Below are positions 8,433-17,673 of a DNA stretch of 64,000 bases, in pieces. This DNA comes from Terriglobia bacterium (GTDB lineage: Bacteria; Acidobacteriota; Terriglobia; Bryobacterales; Bryobacteraceae). The translations under genes and the position numbers were made by a program. The DNA lies in assembly GCA_020073145.1 (NCBI GenBank), contig JAIQFS010000012.1, positions 1 to 64,000 of the forward strand, in the 5' to 3' direction. Below the pieces are notes generated by a model, which worked only from the letters and a program-made list of their open reading frames with translations, was not told where the DNA came from and did no database searches. How positions within the stretch are numbered: position 1 is the stretch's first letter; the number at the start of each line of letters is the position of its first letter.

Positions 8433-8978
8433 ATGGCGCAATCGGTTGTGATTGAGCGGTGGACGGCGGACCGGGAGCGCGTGGGCGAGGATCTGGAGCG
8501 GCTGGGAGAAGTGTTGCACGCTTGCGTTCACGCGGGAGCGAGCGTGAGTTTCGTGCTGCCGTTTTCGCGCGAGGAGGCGCGCGCGTTCTGGCAGGAGCAG
8601 GTGCTGCCGGCGGTGGAGGCGGGGAAGCGGCGAGTGGTGCTGGCGCGGGTGGCGGGGGAGATTGTGGGGACAGTGCAACTGGATCTGGCGACGCCTCCGA
8701 ATCAGCCGCACCGGGCGGAAGTCAAGAAACTGCTGGTGCATCCGGAGGCGCGGCGGCGGGGGATCGCGCGGGCGTTGATGCAGGCGGTGGAAGAGGAGGC
8801 GCGGGCGGAGGGGCGGACGCTACTGACGCTGGACACGGTGACGGGCGGGGCCGCGGAGCGGCTCTACCGGTCGCTGGGGTATGTGGCGGCGGGGGGGATT
8901 CCGGGGTACGCGCTCAACTTCGATCGGAGCGGCATCGAGGGGACGACGGTGATGTATCAGGAGCTGGGGGGAAGTTGA
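8433..8978 (+). CDS. GNAT family N-acetyltransferase
   Basis: A 181-residue cytoplasmic enzyme. The central motif A for acetyl-CoA binding is clear (VKKLLVHPEARRRGIARALMQAVEEEAR, with R-R-G-I-A). It is preceded by the beta-strand GEIVGTVQLDLA and followed by LLTLDTVTGGAAERLYRSLGYV, the usual C-terminal half. The acceptor substrate is unknown. ATG 8433 lies 4 bases after the stop of the XRE-cupin gene, implying translational coupling, so the regulator may control this acetyltransferase. Confidence 0.9.
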   Translation: MAQSVVIERWTADRERVGEDLERLGEVLHACVHAGASVSFVLPFSREEARAFWQEQVLPAVEAGKRRVVLARVAGEIVGTVQLDLATPPNQPHRAEVKKLLVHPEARRRGIARALMQAVEEEARAEGRTLLTLDTVTGGAAERLYRSLGYVAAGGIPGYALNFDRSGIEGTTVMYQELGGS

Positions 8979-8999
8979 GCGGGATGGGCAGGCGAATCG

Positions 9000-9025
9000 C
9001 CCGCCCCACTTGCGAGCGGGGCGGG
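9000..9025. repeat. GC-rich stem-loop after the GNAT gene
   Basis: CCCGCCCC (9000-9007) pairs perfectly with GGGGCGGG (9018-9025) over a 10-base loop. There is no T-run, so it is at most a weak or Rho-assisted terminator. It lies 20 bases before the next gene's start. Confidence 0.45.
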
Positions 9026-9044
9026 GTTGTGGCAGCGTTGAGGG

Positions 9045-10016
9045 ATGAAACTACGCGCCATATCCTCTTTTCTTTGCTTCTTGACGGCCACCGGGCTGCA
9101 CGCCGATGTGACGGCGCGGTACAGCGCCACGATCCAGATGTCGGCGTTGCTGCCAGGGATGGACGAGGCCGTGAAGGCCGTTCAATCAGGGATGCCTTCG
9201 TCGACCGTGGTGCGGATGAAAGGCGGCAAGGGGTACTCGAAGTTCGGCAAGATGGAAGCCATCACGGACTACACGAAGCAGGAAATCACGTTGTTCGACA
9301 CCGCGACTAAAACCTACGCGATCGCGCCGGTCAGCCAGCTGACGGAGACGCTGACGGGGGCGATGCCGGACGTGCCGGGGGATGCGGGGAAGATGCTGGC
9401 GGCGATGAAGACGCACTTCGAATCGAGAAAGACGGGGCGGACGGAGACCATTCTGGGAATTCAGGGCGAGGAGACCGAAGGGGTGCTGACGGTAGAAGGT
9501 CCGGCCGTGCCGGGCATGCCGCAGAACGGCCCGATGATGAAGATGGTGATGCGGATCTGGGTGGCGCGGCCGGAGGAAACCCTGCGAGTGCAGGCGCTGC
9601 GCGAAATGAGCGGCTATAAGCAATATGCGGACAACGTCATGAACACCGGGACCATGCTCAAGAGGGTGCTGGGGAAGATGCCGGGGATGGGAGAGGGAAT
9701 CGACTCGATGTTCCAGGAGATTCAGAAGAACCAGTCGGTGATGCTGCGGACGCAAATGGAGATGCAGATGCCGATGCTGGCGCAACTGGCGCAGCAGATG
9801 GCGAAGGCGGGGCAGCCGCTGCCGGCGGGGTTCGATCCCAACGCGCCGTTTATGCAGATGAACCAGGAACTGGTGGAGCTGTCGGACGCACCGTTGGACG
9901 ATGCCCTGTTCCGGGTGCCGGACGGGTTTCGGCAGGTGCCGGTGGAAGAACTGGTGAAGTCGATGATGCCGGCGAGGGCGGCGGGGGCGATGATGCCGGC
10001 GGGTGCGAAGCAGTAG
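9045..10016 (+). CDS. Exported hypothetical protein, Met-rich
   Basis: A 323-residue protein with a signal peptide (MKLRAISSFLCFLTATGLHA). The N-terminal part alternates strand-like segments (ADVTARYSATIQM, STVVRMKGGKGYSKFG, EITLFDTATKTYAIAP), suggesting a periplasmic beta domain that might handle lipids or surface molecules. The middle is unusually Met-rich (QMEMQMPMLAQLAQQMAKAG), and the C-terminus is helical and Ala/Met-rich. I recognise no named family and no catalytic motif. The start is supported mainly by the signal peptide. It converges on the SnoaL-like gene. Confidence 0.75.
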   Translation: MKLRAISSFLCFLTATGLHADVTARYSATIQMSALLPGMDEAVKAVQSGMPSSTVVRMKGGKGYSKFGKMEAITDYTKQEITLFDTATKTYAIAPVSQLTETLTGAMPDVPGDAGKMLAAMKTHFESRKTGRTETILGIQGEETEGVLTVEGPAVPGMPQNGPMMKMVMRIWVARPEETLRVQALREMSGYKQYADNVMNTGTMLKRVLGKMPGMGEGIDSMFQEIQKNQSVMLRTQMEMQMPMLAQLAQQMAKAGQPLPAGFDPNAPFMQMNQELVELSDAPLDDALFRVPDGFRQVPVEELVKSMMPARAAGAMMPAGAKQ

Positions 10017-10098
10017 GCAGACCAAGCCTGGCCGTGGGCGGGCCGGGTGTGATCTCCAGCGTGAGACGCGTTCGGACTGTTTCCTGCCGTGCGCTGAA

Positions 10099-11064
10099 TT
10101 ACTTTTTGCCGGCGGGCTGGGGCGGATTGATGCGGGCTTCGTCCCAGTGCTCTTTGATGAGGCCGTGTTCGGCGCGCACGACGTCGAAGTGATTCCACGT
10201 GTACTCGCGGCCGGGGTCATCGGGATCCTTGGCTTTGCGGTCCCACATAAACAGGACGTAGGGGCCGTCCACCAGGGTCAGGGCAGGCGGATTGGGCCAT
10301 TCCGCTTTGATGGGTTTGGCGTCCTCGGGGCGGCGTCCGGGGATGCGGCTCATGAACTGCTTGAAGCCGTCGCGGCCCTGCGGCACGTTGGGATTGTGCT
10401 GGATGTAGCCGGGGTCCATGCCCTTGTCGGCGAGTTCCAGGTGGCCGTACTGGAGGATGTCCTTGAGCTCTTCGGTGCCGAGCGCCAAGGAGGTCTGCTC
10501 GTCTTTGGAGAGCTTGCCGGTATTCCATTGCATGGGCGGCTTGGGAGAGACGCCGGTGTGGATGTTGCCCGAGCCGGGCATCTTCTGGGCGCTGTCCCAG
10601 TGCTCCTGCACTTTGCCGTTCTGGATGCGCAGCACGTCGAAGCTGTTGGAGCGGTAAGTTTTGGAAGGGTCGCGCGGGTCCTTCTGTTCGCTCTCGAAAA
10701 CCAGCCAGACGAAATCGCCTTTGGCGCCCGCCACGACCGGGGGATTGGAGAGTTTCGCGGGAATCGGATTCTTGGGCTTGGAGAAGGAACTAATGAAGGC
10801 GACGAAGCCGGCGCGGCCGGTGTTGACGTTGGGGTTGTGCTGGATGTAGTCCTCGGCCTGGTATTTGGAGGTGAGTTCCATGTGGCCGCCGTCAATCACC
10901 TCGCGCCACCAGTTCAGGACCATGTCGAGGTTCTTCTTTTCCGGCGCGGCCATGGGCGCGGTTTGCGGGGTGGTGGGCGGGTTGATGGATTCGGCGGATG
11001 CGGGGCCGGCCGCGGCGGCTAGCAAGAAGGCGGCGGCGAAATACCTGGCGTTGGACAGTTGCAC
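10099..11064 (-). CDS. Exported protein with two tandem SnoaL-like (NTF2-fold) domains
   Basis: A 321-residue protein starting at GTG 11064, with GAGGAG about 7 bases upstream. A signal peptide ends near ASAES. Two homologous halves are visible: YIQHNPNVNTGRAGFVAFISSF ... FDVLRIQNGKVQEHWD, and YIQHNPNVPQGRDGFKQFMSRI ... FDVVRAEHGLIKEHWDEAR. Each is a SnoaL-like polyketide-cyclase/ester-hydrolase type NTF2 fold, so the gene arose by internal duplication. Family members bind small hydrophobic ligands, and the substrate here is unknown. Confidence 0.85.
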   Translation of the reverse strand: MQLSNARYFAAAFLLAAAAGPASAESINPPTTPQTAPMAAPEKKNLDMVLNWWREVIDGGHMELTSKYQAEDYIQHNPNVNTGRAGFVAFISSFSKPKNPIPAKLSNPPVVAGAKGDFVWLVFESEQKDPRDPSKTYRSNSFDVLRIQNGKVQEHWDSAQKMPGSGNIHTGVSPKPPMQWNTGKLSKDEQTSLALGTEELKDILQYGHLELADKGMDPGYIQHNPNVPQGRDGFKQFMSRIPGRRPEDAKPIKAEWPNPPALTLVDGPYVLFMWDRKAKDPDDPGREYTWNHFDVVRAEHGLIKEHWDEARINPPQPAGKK

Positions 11065-11179
11065 GAATAGCTCCTCGTTCCGAACAGTAGGCCGCAGGAC
11101 CAGGCGGCCATCCTGATTATTCTAATCGATCGTCTCCCGGCGTGGCGAGCAAGGCTGTGATGCGAGTCCCTATCCTTAT

Positions 11180-13594
11180 TCATTCATAAAGGACCGAGAG
11201 GCGGTCGAGGAAGTCCGCGAGATCGCGGGCCCAGTCGCGAAGGCGCTGCGGATCCTCGTCCTGAGCGGCGGCTTCGAGGGCAGCGCCGATCTCGCTGAGG
11301 TGGTCGAGGCCGTAGCCGGAGCCCGAGCCCTTCATGTTGTGGCCGAGAGTGCGGATGGCGGCGAAGTCGCTCTTTTCCAAGGCGTCCGCGATGGCGGTCA
11401 CGTCGCGGCGGCGGCGCTCCAGGTACCCGGGCAGAATCGGCTCCAGGCGGCGGCTGAGGTGTAACTCGAGGGGTTCGGGTTTTCGACCGCGTTCGGCGGA
11501 GTATTCGCGAATGCGCCGCAGCAGAGTCTGCTGGCGGACGGGTTTGGTGAGGTGGGCGGTGCAGCCGGCCTCGAGGCTTTTCTCGCGCTCTTGGCGGAGG
11601 GCATAGGCGGTAAGGGCGAGGATGGGGGTAGGAGTCGCACCGCGCTCGCGCTCCCAGGCGCGGATCAGCCGGGTGGCGGTATAGCCGTCGACCACCGGCA
11701 TTTGCATATCCATGAGGACCAGATCGAACGCGCCGGCGGTGAATTTTTCAGCCGCTTCGCGGCCGTTTGAGGCGGTCTCGATGGTCCAACCGGAACCTTC
11801 GAGATACGACTGGATGAGGATCAGGTTGTCGGCGGAATCCTCCGCGACTAGAATGCGGAGGGGCCGGCCGGGCGCTTGGGGAGACACGCGGACCCCGGCG
11901 GGGAGGAGCCGCGGCTCGGGCTGAAGGCGAAACGGGCAGGTGAACAGGAACGTGCTGCCGGCGCCGGGCGCGCTTTCGACGCGGATGCAGCCGCCCATCA
12001 ATTCAGCCATCTGTTTGGAAATGGCGAGGCCGAGGCCCGTCCCGCCGTAGGTGCGGGTAGTGCTGGAATCGGCCTGGGTGAAGCTCTCAAAGATGACGGA
12101 GAGCTTGTCGGCGGGGATGCCGATGCCGGTGTCGGAAACGGTGAAGCGAAGGGCGCCGGGCAGGGAAGAGTCGGGGTCGCGGTCGACGCGGAGGGCCACG
12201 GCGCCGCGCTCCGTGAATTTGACGGCGTTGCTGAGAAGGTTGAGGAGGACCTGGCGGAGGCGGTCGGGGTCGCCCATCAAGTCGGTAGCGACGTCGGGGG
12301 CCACGTCACAGGTGAGGGTGAGTCCCTTCTCGCGAGCGCGGAGGGCCATGATTTCGACGGCGCGCTCGATGACGTCCATGAGGTCGAAATCGATTTCGGA
12401 GATCTCGACGCGGCCGGCTTCGGCTTTGGAAAGATCGAGGAGGTCGTTGATCAGGCTGAGGAGGTTGTCGCCGGCGCGGCGGAAGATGCGGACGTATTCG
12501 CGCTGCTTGGGGCTGAGTGGGGTTTCCCACAACAAGTCGGCCATACCCACGATGGCGTTCATGGGGGTACGGATCTCATGGCTCATGCGCGCGAGGAACT
12601 CGCTTTTGGCGCGGTTGGCGGCTTCGGCCGCCTCTTTCAAGCGGACGAGTTCCTGCTCGGTGTGTTTGCGCTCGGTGATATCGCGAGCGGCGGCGTAGAT
12701 CAACTGCTGGCTGGAGAAGGGCGCGGACATCCAGAGCAGCCATCGGTAGGAGCCGTCCTTGGCGCGGTAGCGGTTCTCGAAGGAGATGGTGCGATGCCCG
12801 GTGGTGAGCTTCTCCATTTCGCGAATGGTGGCGGCGCGGTCGTCGGGATGGACGAAATCGAGGAAGGGACGGGTGGTGAGCTCTTCGATGGAATGGCCGA
12901 GGATTTGTTCCCAGGCGGGGTTCAAGCGGCGGAAGACGCCGTCGAAGCCGGAGATGCAAAGCATGTCAAGGGAGAGAGTGAAGAAGCGGTCGAGAGTTTC
13001 TTCGGCGCGGGTTCGTTTGATGAACTGGCCGAGCTGATCGCCGAGGGCGGAAAACATGGCGAGCAGCCGAGGCTCAGGCGGTTCGGGCTCGGGAGAAAAG
13101 AACTCGAGCACGGCGATGACCTCGCCGCCGACGGTAATGGGGAATCCGACTCCAGCCTTCAGGCCTTCCTTGGCGGCGATGTGGGAGCGGGGAAAGTTCT
13201 GGTCATGGCCGGGGTCGGGAATCCAGAGGGGCTGGCCTTGCCGCCAGACGGATCCGGGGAGGCCGACGCCCGGCAGAAACGTGCGGTTGCGAGTGGCTTC
13301 TTCAAACTCACCGACGTGGGCGCAGGGAGCATGCCAGGTGGCCAGGCAGCGGAGGACGTGGGCGGCGGAATCGACGGTCCAGAGGGCGGCGAAGTGCCAG
13401 CCCATGGCCTCGCAAACGCCCTGGACCAGAGCGGGCGCGGCCTCGGTGAGCGACGCCGCGGTGACCAGGGCGCGGGTGGCGGCGTCGCGAGCCTGGAGGC
13501 GCTGCTCGGTGCGCTGGTGTTCGAGCAGTTGTGTTTCCAGGGCGGCGATTTTTTCTTGGAGCAGGCGAACCTGCTCCGCCGGGGCCGGGCTCAC
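11180..13594 (-). CDS. Hybrid sensor histidine kinase: GAF-PAS-HisKA-HATPase-REC-Hpt
   Basis: About 804 residues from the proposed GTG 13594, which has GAAGGGA just upstream. The open frame extends to ATG 13729, but that extra stretch looks non-coding. Order: short coiled coil ([14 protein letters not shown]), GAF (about 45-190), PAS/PAC (205-325, [15 protein letters not shown]), HisKA ([15 protein letters not shown], phospho-His), HATPase_c ([29 protein letters not shown]), receiver ([14 protein letters not shown], phospho-Asp; HLTKPV) and Hpt (LGHNMKGSG, second phospho-His). It has no membrane segment, so it senses cytoplasmic signals. The built-in phosphorelay needs an output regulator encoded elsewhere. 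Confidence 0.95.
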   Translation of the reverse strand: MSPAPAEQVRLLQEKIAALETQLLEHQRTEQRLQARDAATRALVTAASLTEAAPALVQGVCEAMGWHFAALWTVDSAAHVLRCLATWHAPCAHVGEFEEATRNRTFLPGVGLPGSVWRQGQPLWIPDPGHDQNFPRSHIAAKEGLKAGVGFPITVGGEVIAVLEFFSPEPEPPEPRLLAMFSALGDQLGQFIKRTRAEETLDRFFTLSLDMLCISGFDGVFRRLNPAWEQILGHSIEELTTRPFLDFVHPDDRAATIREMEKLTTGHRTISFENRYRAKDGSYRWLLWMSAPFSSQQLIYAAARDITERKHTEQELVRLKEAAEAANRAKSEFLARMSHEIRTPMNAIVGMADLLWETPLSPKQREYVRIFRRAGDNLLSLINDLLDLSKAEAGRVEISEIDFDLMDVIERAVEIMALRAREKGLTLTCDVAPDVATDLMGDPDRLRQVLLNLLSNAVKFTERGAVALRVDRDPDSSLPGALRFTVSDTGIGIPADKLSVIFESFTQADSSTTRTYGGTGLGLAISKQMAELMGGCIRVESAPGAGSTFLFTCPFRLQPEPRLLPAGVRVSPQAPGRPLRILVAEDSADNLILIQSYLEGSGWTIETASNGREAAEKFTAGAFDLVLMDMQMPVVDGYTATRLIRAWERERGATPTPILALTAYALRQEREKSLEAGCTAHLTKPVRQQTLLRRIREYSAERGRKPEPLELHLSRRLEPILPGYLERRRRDVTAIADALEKSDFAAIRTLGHNMKGSGSGYGLDHLSEIGAALEAAAQDEDPQRLRDWARDLADFLDRLSVLYE

Positions 13595-13678
13595 GGTTCC
13601 CTTCGAAGAGACATTGGAGTGAGAACAGGATACCGAATTCGGCAGACTGGCGAAAGCCAGCCGGTTTGGAACCCAGCG

Positions 13679-13693
13679 GTTCATGGGATGAAC
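13679..13693. promoter_or_regulatory. Palindrome upstream of the hybrid kinase
   Basis: GTTCAT-GGG-ATGAAC is a perfect 6+3+6 palindrome. Another GTTCAT half-site follows within 20 bases (GGGTTCATCC). It lies upstream of the kinase start I prefer (13594), where an operator would be expected. Confidence 0.35.
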
Positions 13694-13887
13694 TCTTGGG
13701 TTCATCCAGCCCGCGATGAAGAGCAGCATGGGCTCGCGGATTCAACGGCTTACGGAAGGTGCGGCGGGTTGTGCGGGGTGGCGGCAGGATTGCATTTCCA
13801 GGGCATGCCGAGTGGATCAGAGAGAGCGAGCTGAGAACGCGGCGAGACAGCCAGAGATTGGCAGATTCGAGCAGAAGGAGAAACGGC

Positions 13888-14235
13888 ATGCGAACGGTTT
13901 ACAGAGCGACTGTGATGTCCTTGGGGATGGTGGTTTCCTTGGCATTGCCGATGAGGGGGGCGGCGGCGGACAAAGCCGGCCGGTTGAGCGGGACGGTTCT
14001 CTCGCTGGACAAGAGCGAGTCTCAAATCACATTGCAGCAAGGAACAGCTCATCGCGTGATCGAGTACAACGCTTCCACGGAGTTCAAGGTGGGCTCGGCC
14101 GGCAACACGAAAGCTACCACCGCCAGCTCCGCCGACCAAGTGCAGGCCGGCAACTACGTGACTTGCATCGGCACGTGGGACAACGTCAAACTGGCTGCGA
14201 GCCGCTGCGTGGTGCGGGCGGCGAAACGGCCCTGA
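13888..14235 (+). CDS. Exported small hypothetical protein (OB-like, DUF5666-type)
   Basis: A 115-residue protein. ATG 13888 is preceded by AAGGAG at 7 bases, and the protein begins with a signal peptide (MRTVYRATVMSLGMVVSLALPMRGAAA). The mature part (GRLSGTVLSLDKSESQITLQQGTAHRVIEYNASTEF ... VQAGNYVTCIGTWDNVKLAASRCVVR) has the five-strand pattern of DUF5666-like OB folds. Two Cys in the mature domain could form a disulphide. Function unknown. Confidence 0.75.
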   Translation: MRTVYRATVMSLGMVVSLALPMRGAAADKAGRLSGTVLSLDKSESQITLQQGTAHRVIEYNASTEFKVGSAGNTKATTASSADQVQAGNYVTCIGTWDNVKLAASRCVVRAAKRP

Positions 14236-14291
14236 GGGGCAGTGACGGAGGCGGCCGGCGGGGGAGACTCCCGCGGCCGCTCGGGCCTTGG

Positions 14292-14297
14292 TACACT
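14292..14297 (+). promoter_or_regulatory. -10 element TACACT for the FHA-sigma54 regulator
   Basis: TACACT ends 8 bases before ATG 14306 and no Shine-Dalgarno is present, which fits a leaderless transcript. No good -35 is visible. Confidence 0.4.
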
Positions 14298-14305
14298 GGC
14301 GGTCC

Positions 14306-16018
14306 ATGAAGCCCGAACTACTGGTGTTGAGCGGACCGCGGCTGAGTGAGCGCTTTAGTCTCGGCGCCGAGGAAGTGCGGATCGGACGCGCTCCCGGGTC
14401 CACGATTCGCCTGGATGAGGCGGGTGTGGCCTGGGAGCATTGCGTGGTGCAGCGCACTGGCGGCCGGGTTCGGGTGGCGGACCGCCGCTCGGGCACCGGA
14501 ACTTATGTGAATGGGCTGCGGGTGGCGGAGCACTGGCTCGAGCCAGGCGACCAGATGGCCATCGGCGAGACCCTGCTGCTCTACCGGGAAGAGGAGTTGG
14601 CGCCCGCCATTGGGCCGCAACAGACGCTGCTGCGGGCCTGCTCGCTGCTATTTTTGTTTCGCGCGATCGGCACCTCGGAAAACGCCGAATTGCGCGGCAC
14701 GCTAGAGGCCCAGTTGCTTGAGTTGATCAGCGACCTGGTGCCGTGCCGCGGGGGCGCGGTACTGATGGGGCGAGATGCCGGGGAGTTGTGTGCCGCGGCG
14801 GAGACGCCGGCGCTCCAGGCCCTGGCAGAGCGCGCCTGCCGCGAAGGAGCAGTGGCCGAACCGGAGAGCGGCGACGTGGCGGCGCCGCTGTATTTCCGGG
14901 GCGTCCTCTCAGGCCTCATCGCCGCGCACTTCCCGCCGGAGGAAGCCGGGCATCTTCAGGATCACTGCGACACGCTGGCCGCGGTCGCCACGCTGGGGGC
15001 TCTGGCATTGGAGACGGCGCGCGAAGTGGAATCGCTGCACACGGAGAAGGTGCTGCTCTTGGAGCGGCTGGGAGGAAACGGCGGCGGGATCATCGGCGAG
15101 AGCACAGCCCTCCGAAAACTGATGCAGATGGTTTCGCGAGTGGCGGCGTCGGATTCCTCAGTGCTGATCCTGGGGGAAAGCGGCACGGGCAAGGAGATGG
15201 TGGCGAGCGCCATCCACCAGCAAAGCCCGCGAGCGAAGCGGCCCTTCGTGGCGATCAACTGCGCCGCCATCACCGAGACTTTGCTGGAGAGCGAACTGTT
15301 CGGGCACGAAAAGGGGGCATTCACCAGCGCGGTGGCGCAGAAGAAAGGCAAGCTGGAGCTGGCCGAAGGCGGCACGGTATTTCTGGATGAAATCGGCGAG
15401 CTGGCCCTGCCCTTGCAAGCCAAGCTGCTGCGTGTGCTGCAGCAGCGGGAATTCGAGCGAGTGGGCGGAACGCGCACTTGGAAGCTGGACGTGCGGGTGG
15501 TCGCGGCCACCAACCGGGACCTGTTGGGAGAGGTGCGCCGCGGCGCATTCCGCGAGGACCTGTATCACCGGCTCAACGTGGTGGCGCTGCACGTGCCCCC
15601 GCTCCGGGAGCGGACCGAGGATATTCCAGCGCTGGCGACTCACTTTCTGAAAGGCGCGGCGGCGCGCTGCCACCGGCGCGTTTCAGGGATCGCGCCGGAA
15701 GCGATGGGGCATCTGGTGGCCTATCCGTGGCCGGGCAATGTGCGGGAACTGGAGAACGCCATCGAGCGGGCGGTGGTCTTGGGAGACGGGGACGTGGTGG
15801 CGGCCGAGGATCTCCCGGAAACCGTGCTGGACGCACCGGCGTCGCAAACGCCCGGAGCGTTACAATCCTCGGTGACCGGCACCAAACGCCAGCTGGTGAT
15901 TCGCGCGTGGGAAGAAAGCCAGGGGGATTACAAGCAGGCCGCGCTCAAGCTGAACATCCACCCCAATTCGCTGCTCCGCCTGGTGCGGACGCTAGGCTTG
16001 CGCGATGTGCTGCGGTAA
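14306..16018 (+). CDS. FHA-GAF-AAA+ sigma-54-type transcriptional regulator with Fis HTH
   Basis: A 570-residue regulator. Domains: FHA at about residues 20-95 (VRIGRAPGSTIRLD ... SGTGTYVNGLRV), GAF-like at 110-245, AAA+ at 265-490 and a Fis-type HTH at the end (YKQAALKLNIHPNSLLRLVR). Walker A (GESGTGKE), Walker B (VFLDEIGE) and the arginine-finger region (FREDLYHRL) are intact. The sigma-54 contact loop reads GAFTSA rather than GAFTGA. In the FHA domain the usual phosphothreonine-contacting Ser before the conserved His is Trp (VAWEH), so phosphopeptide binding may be lost. The target genes are not evident from context. Confidence 0.93.
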   Translation: MKPELLVLSGPRLSERFSLGAEEVRIGRAPGSTIRLDEAGVAWEHCVVQRTGGRVRVADRRSGTGTYVNGLRVAEHWLEPGDQMAIGETLLLYREEELAPAIGPQQTLLRACSLLFLFRAIGTSENAELRGTLEAQLLELISDLVPCRGGAVLMGRDAGELCAAAETPALQALAERACREGAVAEPESGDVAAPLYFRGVLSGLIAAHFPPEEAGHLQDHCDTLAAVATLGALALETAREVESLHTEKVLLLERLGGNGGGIIGESTALRKLMQMVSRVAASDSSVLILGESGTGKEMVASAIHQQSPRAKRPFVAINCAAITETLLESELFGHEKGAFTSAVAQKKGKLELAEGGTVFLDEIGELALPLQAKLLRVLQQREFERVGGTRTWKLDVRVVAATNRDLLGEVRRGAFREDLYHRLNVVALHVPPLRERTEDIPALATHFLKGAAARCHRRVSGIAPEAMGHLVAYPWPGNVRELENAIERAVVLGDGDVVAAEDLPETVLDAPASQTPGALQSSVTGTKRQLVIRAWEESQGDYKQAALKLNIHPNSLLRLVRTLGLRDVLR

Positions 16019-16021
16019 CGG

Positions 16022-16540
16022 TCAGTTGCCGACGCGGTTCCAGCTGCGGCCGTTGAACATGCCCGCCATGAGCAGGAAAGCGGGGCCGACGCGCTTCAAT
16101 TGGTCGGTGTTGAGGGAGTCGCAGAGTTTGGCGAAGGCGCGCAACTCGATGTTGGTCATCTGGGCCTGCAAGGCGCCATAGCTGGCGACCAACTGATCGA
16201 TTTCCGGCTGGCTCTGCTTCTTGAGGTAGGCCGTGGCGATCTCGCCGCGGCTCTTCAGGATCTGGTCGCGGACGGGCGCTGCTTCTTTTTGGGCGGCGTC
16301 GAAGATTTCCTTGGCGCCGCTCTTTTGCTCTTTGTTGAGCTTGAGGATTTCGGTAAACCGTTCCAGCCGGTCTTCCTGGTAGGGGCGCCCGCCCGGTGCA
16401 GCGCCGAGATCGCCGCCACCACCGCCGCCGAAGCCCCCCGCACCCTCAGCGCCGCCGCCACCACCACCGCCCCGCTGGGCGGACGCCACCGGCACCAGTC
16501 CCACACTCAGAACTGCGACCAAGACCCACGACTTGAACAT
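16022..16540 (-). CDS. Spy/CpxP-like periplasmic protein with Gly-rich N-terminus
   Basis: A 172-residue protein. ATG 16540 has GGGAGGAG at 5 bases and starts a signal peptide (MFKSWVLVAVLSVGLVPVASAQ). A poly-Gly linker follows. Residues 60-150 are helical (RFTEILKLNKEQKSGAKEIFDAAQKEAAPVRDQILKSRGEIATAYL), with the LxLxxEQ-type repeat layout of Spy/CpxP periplasmic chaperone or sensor proteins. The assignment rests on architecture, since the family's LTxxQ motif is only loosely matched. The stop lies 3 bases from the convergent regulator's stop. Confidence 0.65.
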   Translation of the reverse strand: MFKSWVLVAVLSVGLVPVASAQRGGGGGGGAEGAGGFGGGGGGDLGAAPGGRPYQEDRLERFTEILKLNKEQKSGAKEIFDAAQKEAAPVRDQILKSRGEIATAYLKKQSQPEIDQLVASYGALQAQMTNIELRAFAKLCDSLNTDQLKRVGPAFLLMAGMFNGRSWNRVGN

Positions 16541-16643
16541 TTCAACTCCTCCCAACTCGAAGACGGGACGCGATTTGCGTCCTGACCTTTCCTCGATGAT
16601 CTTCCCTAGATTACAACAAAGTTCCCAAACCGGGCACGAGCGG

Positions 16644-17351
16644 TCAACGGACACTGTGCTGCATGGGAACGAAGAGCACGGGGATGGAAGGGGTACGCTG
16701 AATCGAGCCGTCTGCTTTCTTTTCGAGCACGACCAGTTCCTGGTTCCAGCCGGAGCCCACCGGCGCCACCAGGCGGCCGCCGGGCGCCAGTTGGTCGATC
16801 AAGGCCTGCGGAATGTCGGGAGGCGCGGCGGTGACGACGATGCGGTCGAAGGGCGCCTGGTCGGGCCAGCCCCGGTAGCCATCGCCGTGCCGCACGGTGA
16901 CATTGGAATAGCCGAGATCGGAGAGTGTTCGGCGCGCGGAGTCCGCCAGTTCAGGCACGATTTCGATGGTGTAGACATGGCTGGTCAGCTGGGCCAGTAT
17001 GGCCGCCTGGTAGCCGGAGCCGGTGCCGATTTCCAGGACGCGCTGGTGTTTTTCCGGTATCAGCAATTCGGTCATGAGAGCCACGATGTAAGGCTGCGAG
17101 ATGGTGGCGCCGTAGCCGATGGGGAGGGCGCAATCGTCGTAGGCGGCCGATTGAAGAGCCGGCGGGACAAACCGATGACGGGCGGTGGCGCGCATGACTC
17201 GCAACGCGGCGGAGCTCCGGATGCCGCGGCTCTCAAGTTGCTCGCGGACCATGCGCTCGCGAACGGGGGCCAGCGGATCGCCGGCGCGGAGGGGCGCGAT
17301 GGCCGCGAGGAGGGCGGCGGCGCCCAGCAGAGGTGGAGGACTTCGGAGCAT
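16644..17351 (-). CDS. pcm: Protein-L-isoaspartate O-methyltransferase, exported form
   Basis: A 235-residue enzyme that transfers methyl from SAM to isoaspartyl residues to repair aged proteins. Family motifs are complete: MVREQLESRGI, ATARHRFVPP, DCALPIGYGATISQPYIVALMTELL, VLEIGTGSGYQAAILAQL (SAM motif I), FDRIVVTAAPPDIP, LAPGGRLVAPVG. An N-terminal hydrophobic stretch (PPPLLGAAALLAAIAPLRAG) looks like a signal peptide, so it may act in the periplasm, unlike the classical cytosolic enzyme. GAGGG lies about 7 bases before the ATG, and a TATACT -10 lies at 17379-17374. Confidence 0.93.
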   Translation of the reverse strand: MLRSPPPLLGAAALLAAIAPLRAGDPLAPVRERMVREQLESRGIRSSAALRVMRATARHRFVPPALQSAAYDDCALPIGYGATISQPYIVALMTELLIPEKHQRVLEIGTGSGYQAAILAQLTSHVYTIEIVPELADSARRTLSDLGYSNVTVRHGDGYRGWPDQAPFDRIVVTAAPPDIPQALIDQLAPGGRLVAPVGSGWNQELVVLEKKADGSIQRTPSIPVLFVPMQHSVR

Positions 17352-17396
17352 GGGATCGCCCTCGTTTTCATTTTAGTATAAGAAGACCTGAAAGCA

Positions 17397-17405
17397 TGAT
17401 ATAAT
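17397..17405 (+). promoter_or_regulatory. Consensus extended -10 promoter for the 48-residue protein
   Basis: TGA-TATAAT is a perfect extended -10. Transcription would start near 17412, giving a leader of about 100 bases before ATG 17511. The leader holds a GC-rich foldable stretch near 17425-17445. It is divergent from the pcm promoter, whose minus-strand TATACT is about 20 bases away. Confidence 0.65.
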
Positions 17406-17510
17406 ATCTGCGCCTAGAATGAGCGGCACTTCCCCTCCGGGGGGAGAAGGCGCCGCGTGCAGCGTTGGAGTCAGTCTTTCTGAGGGTTGTCCGGCAGAAA
17501 GGAGGATCCG

Positions 17511-17657
17511 ATGTTTGACAGCCTGGAAGAGCAAATGAAGCACGATGCCGCGCTGGTCACCACCAAAGGCGAGCGAACGGCCAAGTGGGTGGTGGTGAGC
17601 GCCCTTTCGATTCTGTTGTTTGGCGCCATGTATTTCGCGGTCCGAGTGCTGGAATAA
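17511..17657 (+). CDS. 48-residue single-pass membrane protein
   Basis: A small ORF with an excellent AAAGGAGG 5 bases before the ATG. The first 25 residues are hydrophilic and charged (MFDSLEEQMKHDAALVTTKGER). Residues 26-46 form one membrane helix (WVVVSALSILLFGAMYFAVRVL). The strong ribosome site and the consensus extended -10 upstream indicate real, probably high expression. I recall similar short proteins in other Acidobacteria, but no function is known. A hairpin follows its stop. Confidence 0.8.
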   Translation: MFDSLEEQMKHDAALVTTKGERTAKWVVVSALSILLFGAMYFAVRVLE

Positions 17658-17673
17658 GCGAGTCCGGCGCCCT

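Noticed and set aside
11876-13834. A 652-codon plus-strand frame opposite the hybrid kinase
   Set aside because: Gly/Ala/Glu-rich shadow of a kinase with all catalytic boxes intact on the other strand.
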